Source: Roseomonas indoligenes
GTDB lineage: Bacteria > Pseudomonadota > Alphaproteobacteria > Acetobacterales > Acetobacteraceae
Length of the DNA stretch: 64,000 bases
NCBI RefSeq assembly: GCF_017813365.1
Contig: NZ_JAGIZA010000008.1
Span: 1-64,000 of the forward strand
Reading direction: 5' to 3'
In this document: positions 1 to 8,509 of the stretch, in pieces
Position numbering within the stretch: the first letter of the stretch is position 1
Layout: each line of letters opens with the position of its first letter
The notes under the pieces: model-generated
Databases searched by the model: none
The model's input: the letters and a program-made list of their open reading frames with translations, nothing else
What the model was told of the DNA's origin: nothing
Program-made: the position numbers and the translations under genes

Positions 1-108
1 ACCCGTACCCGCGAAGCCCTCTGGACCACCATCGGGCGCCTGCTCGACACCTTCACCCAAGCCGAGTGCAGAAACTACCTCGCCAACTCAGGATACGCGT
101 CCGAGTAA
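1..108 (+). mobile_element. IS630-type transposase, C-terminal fragment
   Basis: Frame 1 is open from the first base and ends at a TAA at 106-108, giving 35 residues. The ending, with FTQAECRNYLANSGY, is typical of the C-terminus of IS630/Tc1-mariner-like DDE transposases, which catalyse cut-and-paste transposition. The rest of the gene lies outside the window, so it is not known whether the element is intact. The 177 bases between this stop and the tRNA contain no gene I can support; the element's terminal inverted repeat probably lies there, but I cannot pair it without the other end. Confidence 0.6.
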
Positions 109-285
109 GCTGGAAATGCTCTAAATCGCCCAAGTCCCAAACTTCGGAGACAAACGGCTCTCCGGAGAGAGAAAACGGCGCTCGTTCCACCTTCGAAGTA
201 TCTAGGTGCACGCCAGAAATGTAGGGAAGACACACGGAAAAGCGCGATCCCAATCCATCCAGAGAAAAGTTCTTCTGGAGAAGAT

Positions 286-360
<75 letters not shown>

Positions 361-378
361 GCTCCGTGCGTGGCGGGC

Positions 379-406
379 GTATGACACGGGCCACGGGGCC
401 TTGCAA
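379..406 (-). promoter_or_regulatory. Probable promoter of tRNA-Gly
   Basis: On the minus strand, TTGCAA (401-406) and TCATAC (379-384) are 16 bp apart and end 18 bases before the mature tRNA. The -35 matches the sigma-70 pattern well; the -10 is weak. Assignment rests on position and spacing only. Confidence 0.4.
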
Positions 407-514
407 CCCCCTCCGCCGTTCGTCTCGCACCAGCAACGCCCTGCCTCACCTCCCAGCGACCAAGGGTCCACCCACCCTGGCCCTCCTCCCGCCGCCGCAT
501 GTAGGCTCGATCCC

Positions 515-1714
515 ATGATCCCTGCCGAAGACCGCGCCGAGGGCGGTGGGCCGCCCGCCAGGGTCCGGCGCCGCCACGTCTTCTACGTCCCGGGTTACGA
601 CCCTCGCAGCCCGCGCACCTACTTCCTCCTTTTCTCCCGCGAGCTGCGGAAGTTCGCCGCCCTCCACGGCATCGCCGCCCGCATGCGCGCGGGAAAGGAA
701 GACCCCTCCACCCACTGGCACATCGCCGCGGACTGGCCTGACAGCCCGGTGGAGACGGTGGTGGACTGCCTTTCCTGGCACGAGATCGCCGTGCGCGACT
801 TCGCCGTTCCGAAGTGGCGCGTCGCGCTCCTCAGCCTTCGCGTGCTCGGTGTTGCGATCAGGACCGGCACGGTGGTCCAGATGCTCCGCCTGAACTGGAA
901 GTTCGGGATCTTCTCGCTCTATCCCTGGGCCATGGCCACGCTCTACGCGCTGGCGGCGCTCGGCCTCGTGGCGGCCTTCCTGGCGCTGGCCGCCGCGCTG
1001 GGCCTGCATCCCCTGGCGGGGCTGGTTCCGGCCGCCCTCGGCCTCTTCGGCCTGCTGCGACTGACCGAATACCTCGATCGCCGCTTCTACGTCTGGTACC
1101 TCATCAACGATTGGATCTTCACCTGGCGCCACCGCACCCACCGGGACCCGCAGGCCGATACGCGGTTCGAGGACTTTGCCCGGCGCGTGGCGGATGCCGC
1201 ACGGGACCCGACGCTCGATGAGGTGCTGGTCATCGGCCACAGCTCCGGCAGCTTCGTCGCCATCTCCGTGACGGCGCGCGCGCTGGAGCTCCTTGGCGAG
1301 GCCGGCCGGGAAGGCCCCCGGCTCAGCCTCATGACCATCGGCGGGAACACCCCGATTGCGGCCGCCGGCCGCCCGGAAACACGCACCCGCCGCGCCATCC
1401 GCAACCTGGTGACCGACGACCGGCTGTTCTGGGTGGACTACTTCGCCCCACAGGACGTGCTGAACTTCCCCTGGCTGGACCCGGTCTCCGCCTTCCGCCT
1501 CGACCTCGGCGGCCGGCCTCGCCACAACCCCACGGTGCGCTCCGCCCGCTTCCGGGAGATCTTCTCGGCCGAGCGCTACGCCGAACTGGCCTACCGCTTC
1601 TACGAGCTGCACTTCCAGTTCCTGCGCGCCAACGACAGGCACGGCGAGTACGAGTTCTACCGCTTCCTGGCCGGCCCCGAGCCCCTGGAGTCCGTCACGC
1701 GTGAACCTGGCTGA
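515..1714 (+). CDS. Membrane-associated alpha/beta-hydrolase-like protein
   Basis: 399 residues from the ATG at 515; the frame is open further upstream but has no better-supported start. The N-terminal part contains HVFYVPGYDPRSPRTYF, resembling a beta-strand and oxyanion region of hydrolases. Residues about 135-185 form a strongly hydrophobic Ala/Leu-rich stretch, probably two membrane helices. G241-H-S-S-G-S246 fits the GxSxG nucleophile elbow of lipase/esterase folds. The substrate is unknown. The gene overlaps the P450 start by 14 bases, so the two are probably co-transcribed and co-translated. Assignment as a hydrolase rests on the elbow motif; a catalytic Asp and His were not located with certainty. 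Confidence 0.6.
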   Translation: MIPAEDRAEGGGPPARVRRRHVFYVPGYDPRSPRTYFLLFSRELRKFAALHGIAARMRAGKEDPSTHWHIAADWPDSPVETVVDCLSWHEIAVRDFAVPKWRVALLSLRVLGVAIRTGTVVQMLRLNWKFGIFSLYPWAMATLYALAALGLVAAFLALAAALGLHPLAGLVPAALGLFGLLRLTEYLDRRFYVWYLINDWIFTWRHRTHRDPQADTRFEDFARRVADAARDPTLDEVLVIGHSSGSFVAISVTARALELLGEAGREGPRLSLMTIGGNTPIAAAGRPETRTRRAIRNLVTDDRLFWVDYFAPQDVLNFPWLDPVSAFRLDLGGRPRHNPTVRSARFREIFSAERYAELAYRFYELHFQFLRANDRHGEYEFYRFLAGPEPLESVTREPG

Positions 1715-3092
1715 GACCACGCCTCCCCGCTACCGCCCCCCTGCGCCGGTTCCCTCGGGCAATCTCGGCACCTTCCTCAAGGTGCTGCTGAGCCGGGACG
1801 CCAACCTCCTCACCGCCCTGCCGCGCCGCGTCTTCGACGTCCTCATGGGCGAGCGCGTCATCGGCGACCGCCGCCTCTACATCATCAATCACCCGGAAAC
1901 GGCGCGCGAGGTGATGGTGGAGCGCGCGGCGAACTACCCCAAGGCCGCCGTCTTCGTGGACGCGCTCTCCCCCCTCGTCGGGGACGGCGTCTTCGTCGCC
2001 AACGGCAGCAGCTGGCGTCGCCAGCGCGACATGATCCGCCCGGCCATGTCAGGAATCGCCCTCTCCCGGGCATATCCCCACATGGGCGCGGCGGTGGCGG
2101 ACTGCGTCGCCCGCGTCGCGGCCCAGGCCCGGGCGGGCAAGCCCTTTGCGCTGGACGCGGAGCTCAGCCACGTCACCGCCGACGTCGTCTTCCGCACCAT
2201 CTTCTCCGAGCCGATCGAGGCGGAGGAGGCGATGACCGTCTTCGAGGCTTTCGCCCGCTTCCAGGTCCTGTCGGACCAGCTCGCCCCCTGGAAGCTCCTC
2301 TACTCCGGCAGGCCGCCCACCCCGCCCCAGGCCGCCGGCTTCCGCGCCGCCTGCGCCGCCATCCGCGGCACGCTCGGCCGCATGGTGGACCGCCGCCTGG
2401 CCTCGGGCGCCGCGGCCGGGCGTGACATCGCCGACGCCCTGATCGGTGCCACCGACCCGGAAACCGGCCGCGCCTTCACGCGGGAAGAACTCGTGGACCA
2501 GATCGCCGTCTTCTTCCTCGCGGGCCACGAGACCACGGCCAGCATGCTCACCTGGGCCCTCGTCATCCTCGCCAACCTGCCCGGCGCCACGGCGCGCATC
2601 AGGGCTGAGGCGGACGCGCTGGGGCAGGGGGAACCCAGCCTGGAAGCGCTGCAGGCCGGCCTGCCCTACACGAAGCGCGTCCTGCGCGAGGTGCTGCGCC
2701 TCTACCCGCCCGTCGGCTTTCTCGTCCGCTCACCCCTTGCCCCGGACAAGGTCCGCCGCTGGACCCTGCAGCCCGGCGACCTCGTCGTCGTCTCCCCCTG
2801 GGTGATCCACCGCCACCGCGGCTTCTGGAAGGATCCCGACCTCTTCGACCCTGACCGTTTCCTGCCGGAGCGCGCGGCCGACATCCCGAAGGACGCCTAC
2901 ATCCCCTTCGGCCTCGGCCCGCGCATCTGCCCCGGCGCGGCCTTCGCCACGGTGGAAAGCACCCTCCTCCTCGCCCGGTTGATGGGGAACTTTGACATCA
3001 CCCCCGTCTCCCCGGCCAGCATCCAACCCAGCGCCCGGCTGACCATCCGCCCGAACGGCACCGTCCTCTGTCAGGCACGGGCGCGCGGGTAG
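1701..3092 (+). CDS. Cytochrome P450
   Basis: 463 residues from a GTG start that overlaps the upstream hydrolase gene. All P450 signatures are present: the I-helix oxygen-activation motif AGHETT (about residue 274), the K-helix ExxR within REVLRLYPP (about 330), and the haem loop FGLGPRICPG whose Cys410 is the thiolate ligand. There is no N-terminal membrane anchor, as expected for a soluble bacterial P450 needing separate ferredoxin and reductase, and neither of those is in this window. The substrate is unknown; overall form resembles fatty-acid or xenobiotic hydroxylating bacterial P450s. Overlap with the hydrolase-like gene suggests the two enzymes act on related lipophilic substrates (inference). 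Confidence 0.95.
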   Translation: MNLAETTPPRYRPPAPVPSGNLGTFLKVLLSRDANLLTALPRRVFDVLMGERVIGDRRLYIINHPETAREVMVERAANYPKAAVFVDALSPLVGDGVFVANGSSWRRQRDMIRPAMSGIALSRAYPHMGAAVADCVARVAAQARAGKPFALDAELSHVTADVVFRTIFSEPIEAEEAMTVFEAFARFQVLSDQLAPWKLLYSGRPPTPPQAAGFRAACAAIRGTLGRMVDRRLASGAAAGRDIADALIGATDPETGRAFTREELVDQIAVFFLAGHETTASMLTWALVILANLPGATARIRAEADALGQGEPSLEALQAGLPYTKRVLREVLRLYPPVGFLVRSPLAPDKVRRWTLQPGDLVVVSPWVIHRHRGFWKDPDLFDPDRFLPERAADIPKDAYIPFGLGPRICPGAAFATVESTLLLARLMGNFDITPVSPASIQPSARLTIRPNGTVLCQARARG

Positions 3093-3110
3093 GGGACATC
3101 CTTCACTTCC

Positions 3111-3363
3111 GGTCTGTCCCGGGGAGAGGACGAAGGAATTCGTCCTCTCCCCGGACCCCTCACCATCATCTTCTTCTAGCGGTTGGTCCTGTTTTGCTGA
3201 CGGTGCGCCTCGGGTCCACGACCCGAGGCGACTGCAAGGGCAGGATCAATCCCCTCACGCCGAAACCCCATGTCAGGACGGCGCAGGCGGCAGCCAGACG
3301 GGGATCCAAGGGCCTCAGGCCCTTAGCGGAGGTTCCAGGGGGCGGCGCCCCCTGGTTCCGGAC
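3111..3363 (+). repeat. Composite palindromic intergenic repeat, copy 1 (type I)
   Basis: This copy fills most of the 381-base gap between the P450 and cnoX genes. It has ordered modules: a perfect 16-bp hairpin at 3119-3154 with loop GGAA; the spacer ACCATCATCTTCTTCT; a 10-bp hairpin at 3207-3229 with loop CAC; a linker with TGCAAGGGCAGGATCA and a TGTCAGGACGGCG block; a short palindrome around 3308-3325; and a closing 9-bp GC hairpin at 3335-3355. The same order recurs at 12.8, 26.8, 32.1 and 45.4 kb. It sits just after a gene end, so the first hairpin may act as a terminator. The remaining bases up to 3473 are the cnoX leader. Confidence 0.85.
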
Positions 3364-3473
3364 CGATGAGGACACAGGGCACAACGAAATCAACGCTCTC
3401 TCGCGCACGACTTGCCCAGGCGCCACATGATCCGCATCTAAGGGTAAATCACTCCGGACAGGCGTCAGTCACC

Positions 3474-4406
3474 ATGGATTCCCTTTTCAACCCTGCCCCG
3501 GGCGGCGCGGCCGCCGACGACGTCATCAAGGACGGCGACCAGAAGAGCTTCATGCAGGACGTCGTGGCGGCCAGCCGCGAGGTGCCGGTGCTGGTCGACT
3601 TCTGGGCCACCTGGTGCGGCCCCTGCAAGCAGCTCACCCCCACGCTGGAGAAGGTGGTCCGCGCCGCCGGCGGCCGGGTGCGGCTGGTGAAGATCGACAT
3701 CGACGCCAACCGCGCCCTGGTGCAGCAGCTGTCGCAGCTCGGCCTGCCGCTGCAGTCCGTGCCCACGGTGGCCGCCTTCTGGCAGGGCCAGATCGCCGAC
3801 ATCTTCCAGGGCGCGCTGCCCGAGAGCGAGGTGAAGAAATTCATCGAGAACCTGCTGAAGATGGCCGGCGGGCAGATGCCCTCCGCCGACCTCCTGGCCG
3901 AGGCGAAGCAGGCGGTGGAGGAGGGCGACTTCCAGGGCGCCCTGGAGCTCTTCGGCGCCCTGGCCCAGCAGGAGCCGGAGAACGCCGCCGCCATGGCCGG
4001 CGTCGCCCGCTGCCTGATGGAACTGGGTGAGGAGGACCAAGCGGAGCAGGTGCTGGAGAGCCTGCCGCCGAAGCTGCGCGACCACGCGGAGGTCGTCGCC
4101 GTCCGTTCTTCGCTGGAACTTGCGAAGGCCGGGCGCGAGGCGCGCGGCAAGCTGGCGGAGTACGAAGCCCGCCTAGCCGCCGACCCGAACGATCACGAGG
4201 CGCGGATCGACCTCGCCGTCGCCCTCAACGCCGCCGGGGACCGCACGGCCGCGGCCGACGCCCTGCTGGATGCCTTCAAGCGCGACCGCGCCTGGAACGA
4301 CGGGGCTGCCCGCAAGCAGCTGCTGAAGTTCTTCGAGGCCTGGGGCTTCGAGGACCCGGCCACGAAGGCCGGGCGCCGCAAGCTCTCCTCCATGCTGTTC
4401 AGCTGA
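3474..4406 (+). CDS. cnoX: Thioredoxin-domain co-chaperone with TPR tail (CnoX/YbbN type)
   Basis: 310 residues from the ATG at 3474, chosen because the thioredoxin fold begins shortly after. Residues about 20-130 are a thioredoxin domain with the redox motif W47-C-G-P-C51. Residues about 135-310 are alpha-helical repeats (blocks such as GDFQGALELFGALAQQEPEN) like the TPR tail of YbbN/CnoX, a co-chaperone that protects clients and hands them to GroEL or DnaK. E. coli CnoX lacks an intact CxxC, whereas this protein keeps it, as in the Caulobacter-type form, so thiol-disulfide activity is likely. It heads a same-strand run with the Lon-N, Trm112 and DUF971 genes. It is cytoplasmic, with no signal peptide. 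Confidence 0.85.
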   Translation: MDSLFNPAPGGAAADDVIKDGDQKSFMQDVVAASREVPVLVDFWATWCGPCKQLTPTLEKVVRAAGGRVRLVKIDIDANRALVQQLSQLGLPLQSVPTVAAFWQGQIADIFQGALPESEVKKFIENLLKMAGGQMPSADLLAEAKQAVEEGDFQGALELFGALAQQEPENAAAMAGVARCLMELGEEDQAEQVLESLPPKLRDHAEVVAVRSSLELAKAGREARGKLAEYEARLAADPNDHEARIDLAVALNAAGDRTAAADALLDAFKRDRAWNDGAARKQLLKFFEAWGFEDPATKAGRRKLSSMLFS

Positions 4407-4468
4407 GGTGGAACCGGGGGAGGGCGCCCGTCCTCCCCCTTCCCGATGCCCATCAGGAGTTCCCGGAC

Positions 4469-5131
4469 ATGCCCTTTCACCCCCGGGACCTCGGCGCCCT
4501 GCCGGCTGAGATCGCGATCTTTCCCCTTCCCGGAGCCCTCCTCCTGCCCGGGGGACGGCTGCCGCTGAACATCTTCGAGCCGCGCTACCTGGCGATGATG
4601 GAGGCGAGCCTCTCCAGCGGCCGCTGCCTCGGCATGATCCAGCCGGACCCGCAGGCGCCCCCCGGCCCCACCGGCCCCGCCCTCTACCGGGTGGGCTGCC
4701 TCGGCCGCATCTCCTCCTTCGCGGAGACAGAGGACGGGCGCCTGCTGATCAGCCTCACCGGCCTTGCCCGTTTCCACGTGGCGGAGGAGTTGCCGATGCG
4801 AGACGGCTACCGCCGCATCCGGCCGGACTACGCCCCCTTCGCCGCCGACCTGGCCCGGCCCGCCCCTTCGCCCGTGCTGGACCGCACGACGATGCTCGGC
4901 CTCCTGCGGGCCTATTTCCGCGCCAAGGGAATCGATGCGAACTGGGAGGCGATCGAAGGGATGGAGGACGGCCCCCTCGTCGCGACCCTCGCGATGGTCT
5001 GCCCCTTCGAGCCGGTGGAGAAGCAGGCCCTGCTGGAGGCGGCCGACCCCACTGCCCTGGCCGAGACGCTGGCCGCGATGCTGCGGATGGACAGCCTGCC
5101 CGGTCCGGGCCAAGACATGCGCCCGAGTTGA
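4469..5131 (+). CDS. LON peptidase substrate-binding (N-terminal) domain protein
   Basis: 220 residues starting at the ATG at 4469. The opening [19 protein letters not shown] and FEPRYLAMM are characteristic of the Lon N-terminal substrate-binding domain. No AAA+ ATPase or protease domain follows, so this is the stand-alone version common in alphaproteobacteria, thought to act in protein quality control though its partner is not established. It lies 62 bases after cnoX, another proteostasis gene, and its end overlaps the longest possible reading of the Trm112-like gene, consistent with one operon. Confidence 0.9.
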   Translation: MPFHPRDLGALPAEIAIFPLPGALLLPGGRLPLNIFEPRYLAMMEASLSSGRCLGMIQPDPQAPPGPTGPALYRVGCLGRISSFAETEDGRLLISLTGLARFHVAEELPMRDGYRRIRPDYAPFAADLARPAPSPVLDRTTMLGLLRAYFRAKGIDANWEAIEGMEDGPLVATLAMVCPFEPVEKQALLEAADPTALAETLAAMLRMDSLPGPGQDMRPS

Positions 5132-5169
5132 GGCGCCCAGGTCCGGGCGCCCGTGCCGAGGACTTCCCC

Positions 5170-5376
5170 ATGAGCCAGACGACGCCGCCCGCCGGCGATG
5201 CCAACACCGTGACGGTCGATCCCCGCCTGCTGGAGATCCTCGTCTGCCCCGTCACCAAGGGCCCGCTGCGCTACGACCGCGCCGCCGGGGAGTTGGTGAG
5301 CGAGGGCGCGGGCCTCGCCTATCCCATCCGTGACGGCATCCCCATCATGCTGCCGGACGAGGCGCGCCGCCTGTAG
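5170..5376 (+). CDS. Trm112-family small zinc-ribbon-like protein
   Basis: 68 residues from the ATG at 5170. A 14-codon longer version from 5128 is possible, but the family is normally 60-70 residues. The core contains [16 protein letters not shown] and ends in [16 protein letters not shown], the UPF0434/Trm112 signature. Eukaryotic and archaeal Trm112 activates methyltransferases acting on tRNA, rRNA and release factors; the bacterial role is inferred from that. Only one Cys of the usual zinc pairs remains (VCPVTK), as in many bacterial members, so zinc binding is doubtful. Confidence 0.88.
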   Translation: MSQTTPPAGDANTVTVDPRLLEILVCPVTKGPLRYDRAAGELVSEGAGLAYPIRDGIPIMLPDEARRL

Positions 5377-5380
5377 GAGC

Positions 5381-5764
5381 GTGCCAACCCCCACCGAAAT
5401 CCGGCTGAACCGCGCCGAGCGCCGCCTGGAGGTGGCCTTCGACGACGGCAGCCGCTTCGGCCTGCCCGCCGAGTACCTGCGGGTGGAGAGCCCCTCCGCC
5501 GAGGTGCAGGGCCACGGCCCCGGGCAGAAGAACCTCGTCCACGGCAAGCGGGAGGTCGCGATCATCGGGATCGAGCCGGTGGGGAACTACGCCGTCCGCC
5601 TGACCTTCGACGACCTGCACGACACCGGCATCTACAGTTGGGAAACGCTGCACCGCCTGGGCCGGGAATACGACACCCTCTGGCCCGCCTATCTTGCCGC
5701 GCTGGAGGAGAAGGGGCTGTCCCGCGACCTGCGCGGCCGTGCTGCCCCCAAGACCACCCGGTAG
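5381..5764 (+). CDS. DUF971 (gamma-butyrobetaine hydroxylase-like N-terminal domain) protein
   Basis: 127 residues from a GTG at 5381, preceded by AGGAGC immediately upstream, which decides the start. The segments RRLEVAFDDGSRFGLPAEYL and DTGIYSWETLHRLG are the DUF971 signature, a domain found at the N-terminus of gamma-butyrobetaine dioxygenases and often stand-alone in bacteria. Stand-alone members are suspected to take part in Fe-S or iron handling, but this is not settled. It follows the Trm112-like gene by four bases and its stop overlaps the transporter start (TAGTG), so translation is probably coupled. Confidence 0.85.
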   Translation: MPTPTEIRLNRAERRLEVAFDDGSRFGLPAEYLRVESPSAEVQGHGPGQKNLVHGKREVAIIGIEPVGNYAVRLTFDDLHDTGIYSWETLHRLGREYDTLWPAYLAALEEKGLSRDLRGRAAPKTTR

Positions 5765-6999
5765 TGCCGCCGCAACTCCAATCCGCAATTGGCCTAGCTT
5801 CTCTGCTGGTCCTCGCCTGGGCCTGCGGCGGCTTCCGGCGCCCGCTGCCCTGGCGCGCCGTCCTCGCCGGGGTGTCCCTCCAGCTCGCCCTCGCTGCCGC
5901 CCTGCTGCACATTCCCCCGCTGCGCGCCGGCTTCGCCCTGGTCGGCGACGCGGTGAATGCGCTGGCGCAGGCCACGCGGGCCGGCACCAGCCTCGTCTTC
6001 GGCTATCTCGGCGGCGGGCCACTGCCCTTCGCCGAGACCCAGCCCGGCGGAAGCTTCGTCCTGTTCTTCCAGGCCCTGCCGATCGTCCTGCTCGTCGGCG
6101 CCCTCTCCGCGCTGCTCTACCACTGGCGGGTGCTGCCGGCCCTGGTGCGCGTGATGTCCCGCGCGCTCCGCGCCGCATTCGGAGTCTCCGGCGCCTGCGG
6201 CGTCTCGGTCGCCGCCAACGTCTTCACCGGCATGGTGGAGGCCACCCTCTTCATCCGCCCCTGGCTCGCCACCCTCTCGCGCTCCGAGCTCCTGGTGGTG
6301 ATGACGGCGGGCCTGGCCACCATCTCCGGCAACATGCTGGTGGTCTACGCCGCCATGCTCGCCAATGCCGTGCCGGACGCCGCCGGCCAGCTCCTCGCCG
6401 CCTCCCTCGTCTCCGCCCCCGCCGCCATCCTCGCCGCCCGCCTCATGCGGCCCGAGGCCGCGGCCCCCGAGGCCGCCGACATCGAGGCCCCACCCCTCTA
6501 CGACAGCAGCATGGACGCCCTCACCCGAGGCACCGCGGACGGCCTCTCGCTCCTGCTGAACATCATGGCCGGCCTGATCGTCTTCGTGGCCCTGGTGGCG
6601 CTCGTGAACATGATTCTCCAGCCCCTCACAGGCACCACCCTGGAAGCGATCGCCGGCACCCTCCTCTGGCCCCTGGCCTGGGCCATGGGGATCGCGCCGG
6701 AAGACGCCACCGCCGCCGCCCGCCTGCTCGGCATCCGCGGCGTGGTGAACGAGTTCGTCGCCTACCTCGACATGGCCGGCCCCAACGGCGCCGCCCTGGC
6801 CCCCCGCACAAAGCTCATCCTCTCCTGGGCCCTCTGCGGCTTCGCCAACTTCGCGAGCGTCGGGATCATGGTCTCCGGCATGGGCGCCCTCTGCCCCGAA
6901 CGCCGGGCGGAGATCGTCCGCCTCGGCCTGCCCGCGCTCCTCGCGGCCACCATCGCCTGCTGCATGACCGGCGCGACGGTGGGGCTGCTCTCGCCCTGA
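5764..6999 (+). CDS. NupC/CNT-family nucleoside transporter
   Basis: 411 residues from a GTG at 5764 that shares one base with the preceding stop codon. The protein is almost entirely hydrophobic with about ten membrane segments. C-terminal motifs ALCGFANFASVGIMVSG and GPNGAALAPRTKLI are the conserved core of concentrative (ion-coupled) nucleoside transporters. NEFVAYLDM matches the family's NEFVAY element that contributes to the nucleoside site. It would import nucleosides across the inner membrane using proton or sodium gradients; the coupling ion cannot be told from sequence alone. It is the last gene of the run starting at cnoX. Confidence 0.9.
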   Translation: MPPQLQSAIGLASLLVLAWACGGFRRPLPWRAVLAGVSLQLALAAALLHIPPLRAGFALVGDAVNALAQATRAGTSLVFGYLGGGPLPFAETQPGGSFVLFFQALPIVLLVGALSALLYHWRVLPALVRVMSRALRAAFGVSGACGVSVAANVFTGMVEATLFIRPWLATLSRSELLVVMTAGLATISGNMLVVYAAMLANAVPDAAGQLLAASLVSAPAAILAARLMRPEAAAPEAADIEAPPLYDSSMDALTRGTADGLSLLLNIMAGLIVFVALVALVNMILQPLTGTTLEAIAGTLLWPLAWAMGIAPEDATAAARLLGIRGVVNEFVAYLDMAGPNGAALAPRTKLILSWALCGFANFASVGIMVSGMGALCPERRAEIVRLGLPALLAATIACCMTGATVGLLSP

Positions 7000-7052
7000 T
7001 CCATTGGCACTTGTGGCCCAGTATCGTGGCGGCGCGGCCTGCCGTGTCAGTC

Positions 7053-7160
7053 GCCTGAGGTCACCGACCTCAGGCGCGCCGCCGAGCGATCATCCCGCGG
7101 CAGCCCGATTGAAAAAGATGAGAAGGGGTCAGGGAGGAGAGAATTCTTTCTCTATCCCTG
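7053..7160 (-). repeat. Partial composite repeat, inverted copy
   Basis: This copy lies between two convergent gene ends (nupC-like and a glycosyltransferase). Read on the minus strand, it has the GAATTC-centred imperfect hairpin, the CTTCTCATCTTTTTC spacer and a perfect 10-bp hairpin at 7053-7075 (GCCTGAGGTC/GACCTCAGGC). It lacks the later modules. Its position suggests it serves as a terminator for one or both genes (inference). Confidence 0.7.
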
Positions 7161-7162
7161 GT

Positions 7163-8509
7163 TCAGGCCAGCGCCTGGAACGCCGGCGCGGCGATCTGCC
7201 GGGCCTTCTCCACCTTCGCCGGGTCGAGCCCCATTGCGTCCACCACCGCCTCGGCGCGTTCGGCCACCGGATCGTCCGGCCCCAGCCCGAAGCCTTCGAG
7301 GATCGAGGACAGCCGCAGGCGAGCCTCGCGCCGCGGACGGTCCTTCACCACCTCCTCCAGCAGCGGAAGCAGCGCATCGACATAGGCCCGGGAGGAGTGG
7401 CGGGTCCGCGCCACCTCCTGGCCGCGCGCGCCCAGGGCGGCCGCTTCCGCGGGCTGCGCCTGCACCCATTCCAGGTGCCGCATCGCGTCCAGCGCTTCCT
7501 CCTCCGGCCGGCAGGGGAGCACGGCATCGCCGGGGATCTCGGCGTAGGAGCCGTGGTTCGTCACCAGCGTCGGCCGCCCGGAGGCGAGGGCGAGGATGAC
7601 CGAGGCCGAGGCCCCCTCCAGCACCGGGTTGCGGAGGCAGGCGATGGCGTCCACGTCGCGCAACTGCCAGCGCAGGTCCTCGTCGCTCACCCAGCCCGTG
7701 AACTCCGGCGGTTCCACGCCGAGCAGCCTGGCAAGGCCCGTCAGCCGCGCCCGCTCCGCCGGATCCGCCGCGCCGATGACCCGCAGCCGGCAGCGCCCGC
7801 GCAGGCTCCCCGAGGCGCCGATGGCCATGAGGATCTGGTCGAGCTGCCGGTTGGGGTTGGCGTGGCCGATGGCCGCCACCGTTATCCGGTTCCAGGCGGT
7901 CGGCAGCGGAGGCAGGTCCGGCACCTCGAAGGCCAGCGGGATGGTGGCGGTCGGGCCGGGGCAGGCGGCCGCCAGGCGCGGCGCGTAGTGCCGGGCATGG
8001 GCCACAGCCCCGGCGCAGCGGCGGGCCAGCCACTCCAGCATCGGGCGGCGCCGGGCCATCTCCTCCATGTCTGCCCAGTAGGGCTCGCCCTCGCGCAGCC
8101 CCTCAGGCCCGTACAGCGCCCGGGGTACGCTGGTCAGCAACTCCGGCCGGCCGGTGCGGTGGGCGTGGCCGGCGAAGAGGTTGGCGATGAAGGCGTCGTG
8201 GAACACGCCCACGGTCATCATCGGGTTGATCCGGCGCAGCAGGGCGCCGTGGAAGTCGTGGTTGTCCCCGATCTGCCCGACCACGACGTCGAAGCCCTGC
8301 TCGATCGTGGCATCGCCCACCAGGTCCATCGCGTGCACGTCGCAGGGCGCCGGGCGCGGCGGCAGGGCCAGGGCCTCCCCGGCCTCCGTCCGCAGCACCG
8401 TCACGGCGTGCCCGCGGGAGATCAGCTCCTCCACCACGCCCTGACCAAAGGCGGCGATGGCGGAGCGCTCGTTCCAGGGCCCCGCCCAGGCAATCCGAAG
8501 CGGCCTCAC
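7163..8509 (-). CDS. Glycosyltransferase, GT-B fold
   Basis: 448 residues. The N-terminus LRIAWAGPWNERSAIAAFG is the first Rossmann strand and loop of GT-B enzymes. The C-terminal half contains VLEGASASVILALASGRPTLVTNHG, the nucleotide-sugar-binding region with the family-4 type Glu-rich element replaced by EGAS. It would transfer a sugar from an activated donor to a surface glycan or protein in the cytoplasm; donor and acceptor are unknown. Last gene of a four-gene minus-strand operon, overlapping its upstream neighbour by four bases. Unlike the next two genes it is not an obvious close duplicate of them. Confidence 0.85.
   Translation of the reverse strand: MRPLRIAWAGPWNERSAIAAFGQGVVEELISRGHAVTVLRTEAGEALALPPRPAPCDVHAMDLVGDATIEQGFDVVVGQIGDNHDFHGALLRRINPMMTVGVFHDAFIANLFAGHAHRTGRPELLTSVPRALYGPEGLREGEPYWADMEEMARRRPMLEWLARRCAGAVAHARHYAPRLAAACPGPTATIPLAFEVPDLPPLPTAWNRITVAAIGHANPNRQLDQILMAIGASGSLRGRCRLRVIGAADPAERARLTGLARLLGVEPPEFTGWVSDEDLRWQLRDVDAIACLRNPVLEGASASVILALASGRPTLVTNHGSYAEIPGDAVLPCRPEEEALDAMRHLEWVQAQPAEAAALGARGQEVARTRHSSRAYVDALLPLLEEVVKDRPRREARLRLSSILEGFGLGPDDPVAERAEAVVDAMGLDPAKVEKARQIAAPAFQALA

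Noticed and set aside
3207-3229. Palindromes in the intergenic repeats as CRISPR units
   Set aside because: The modules differ in sequence within each copy and are not regularly spaced with unique spacers; no cas genes are present.
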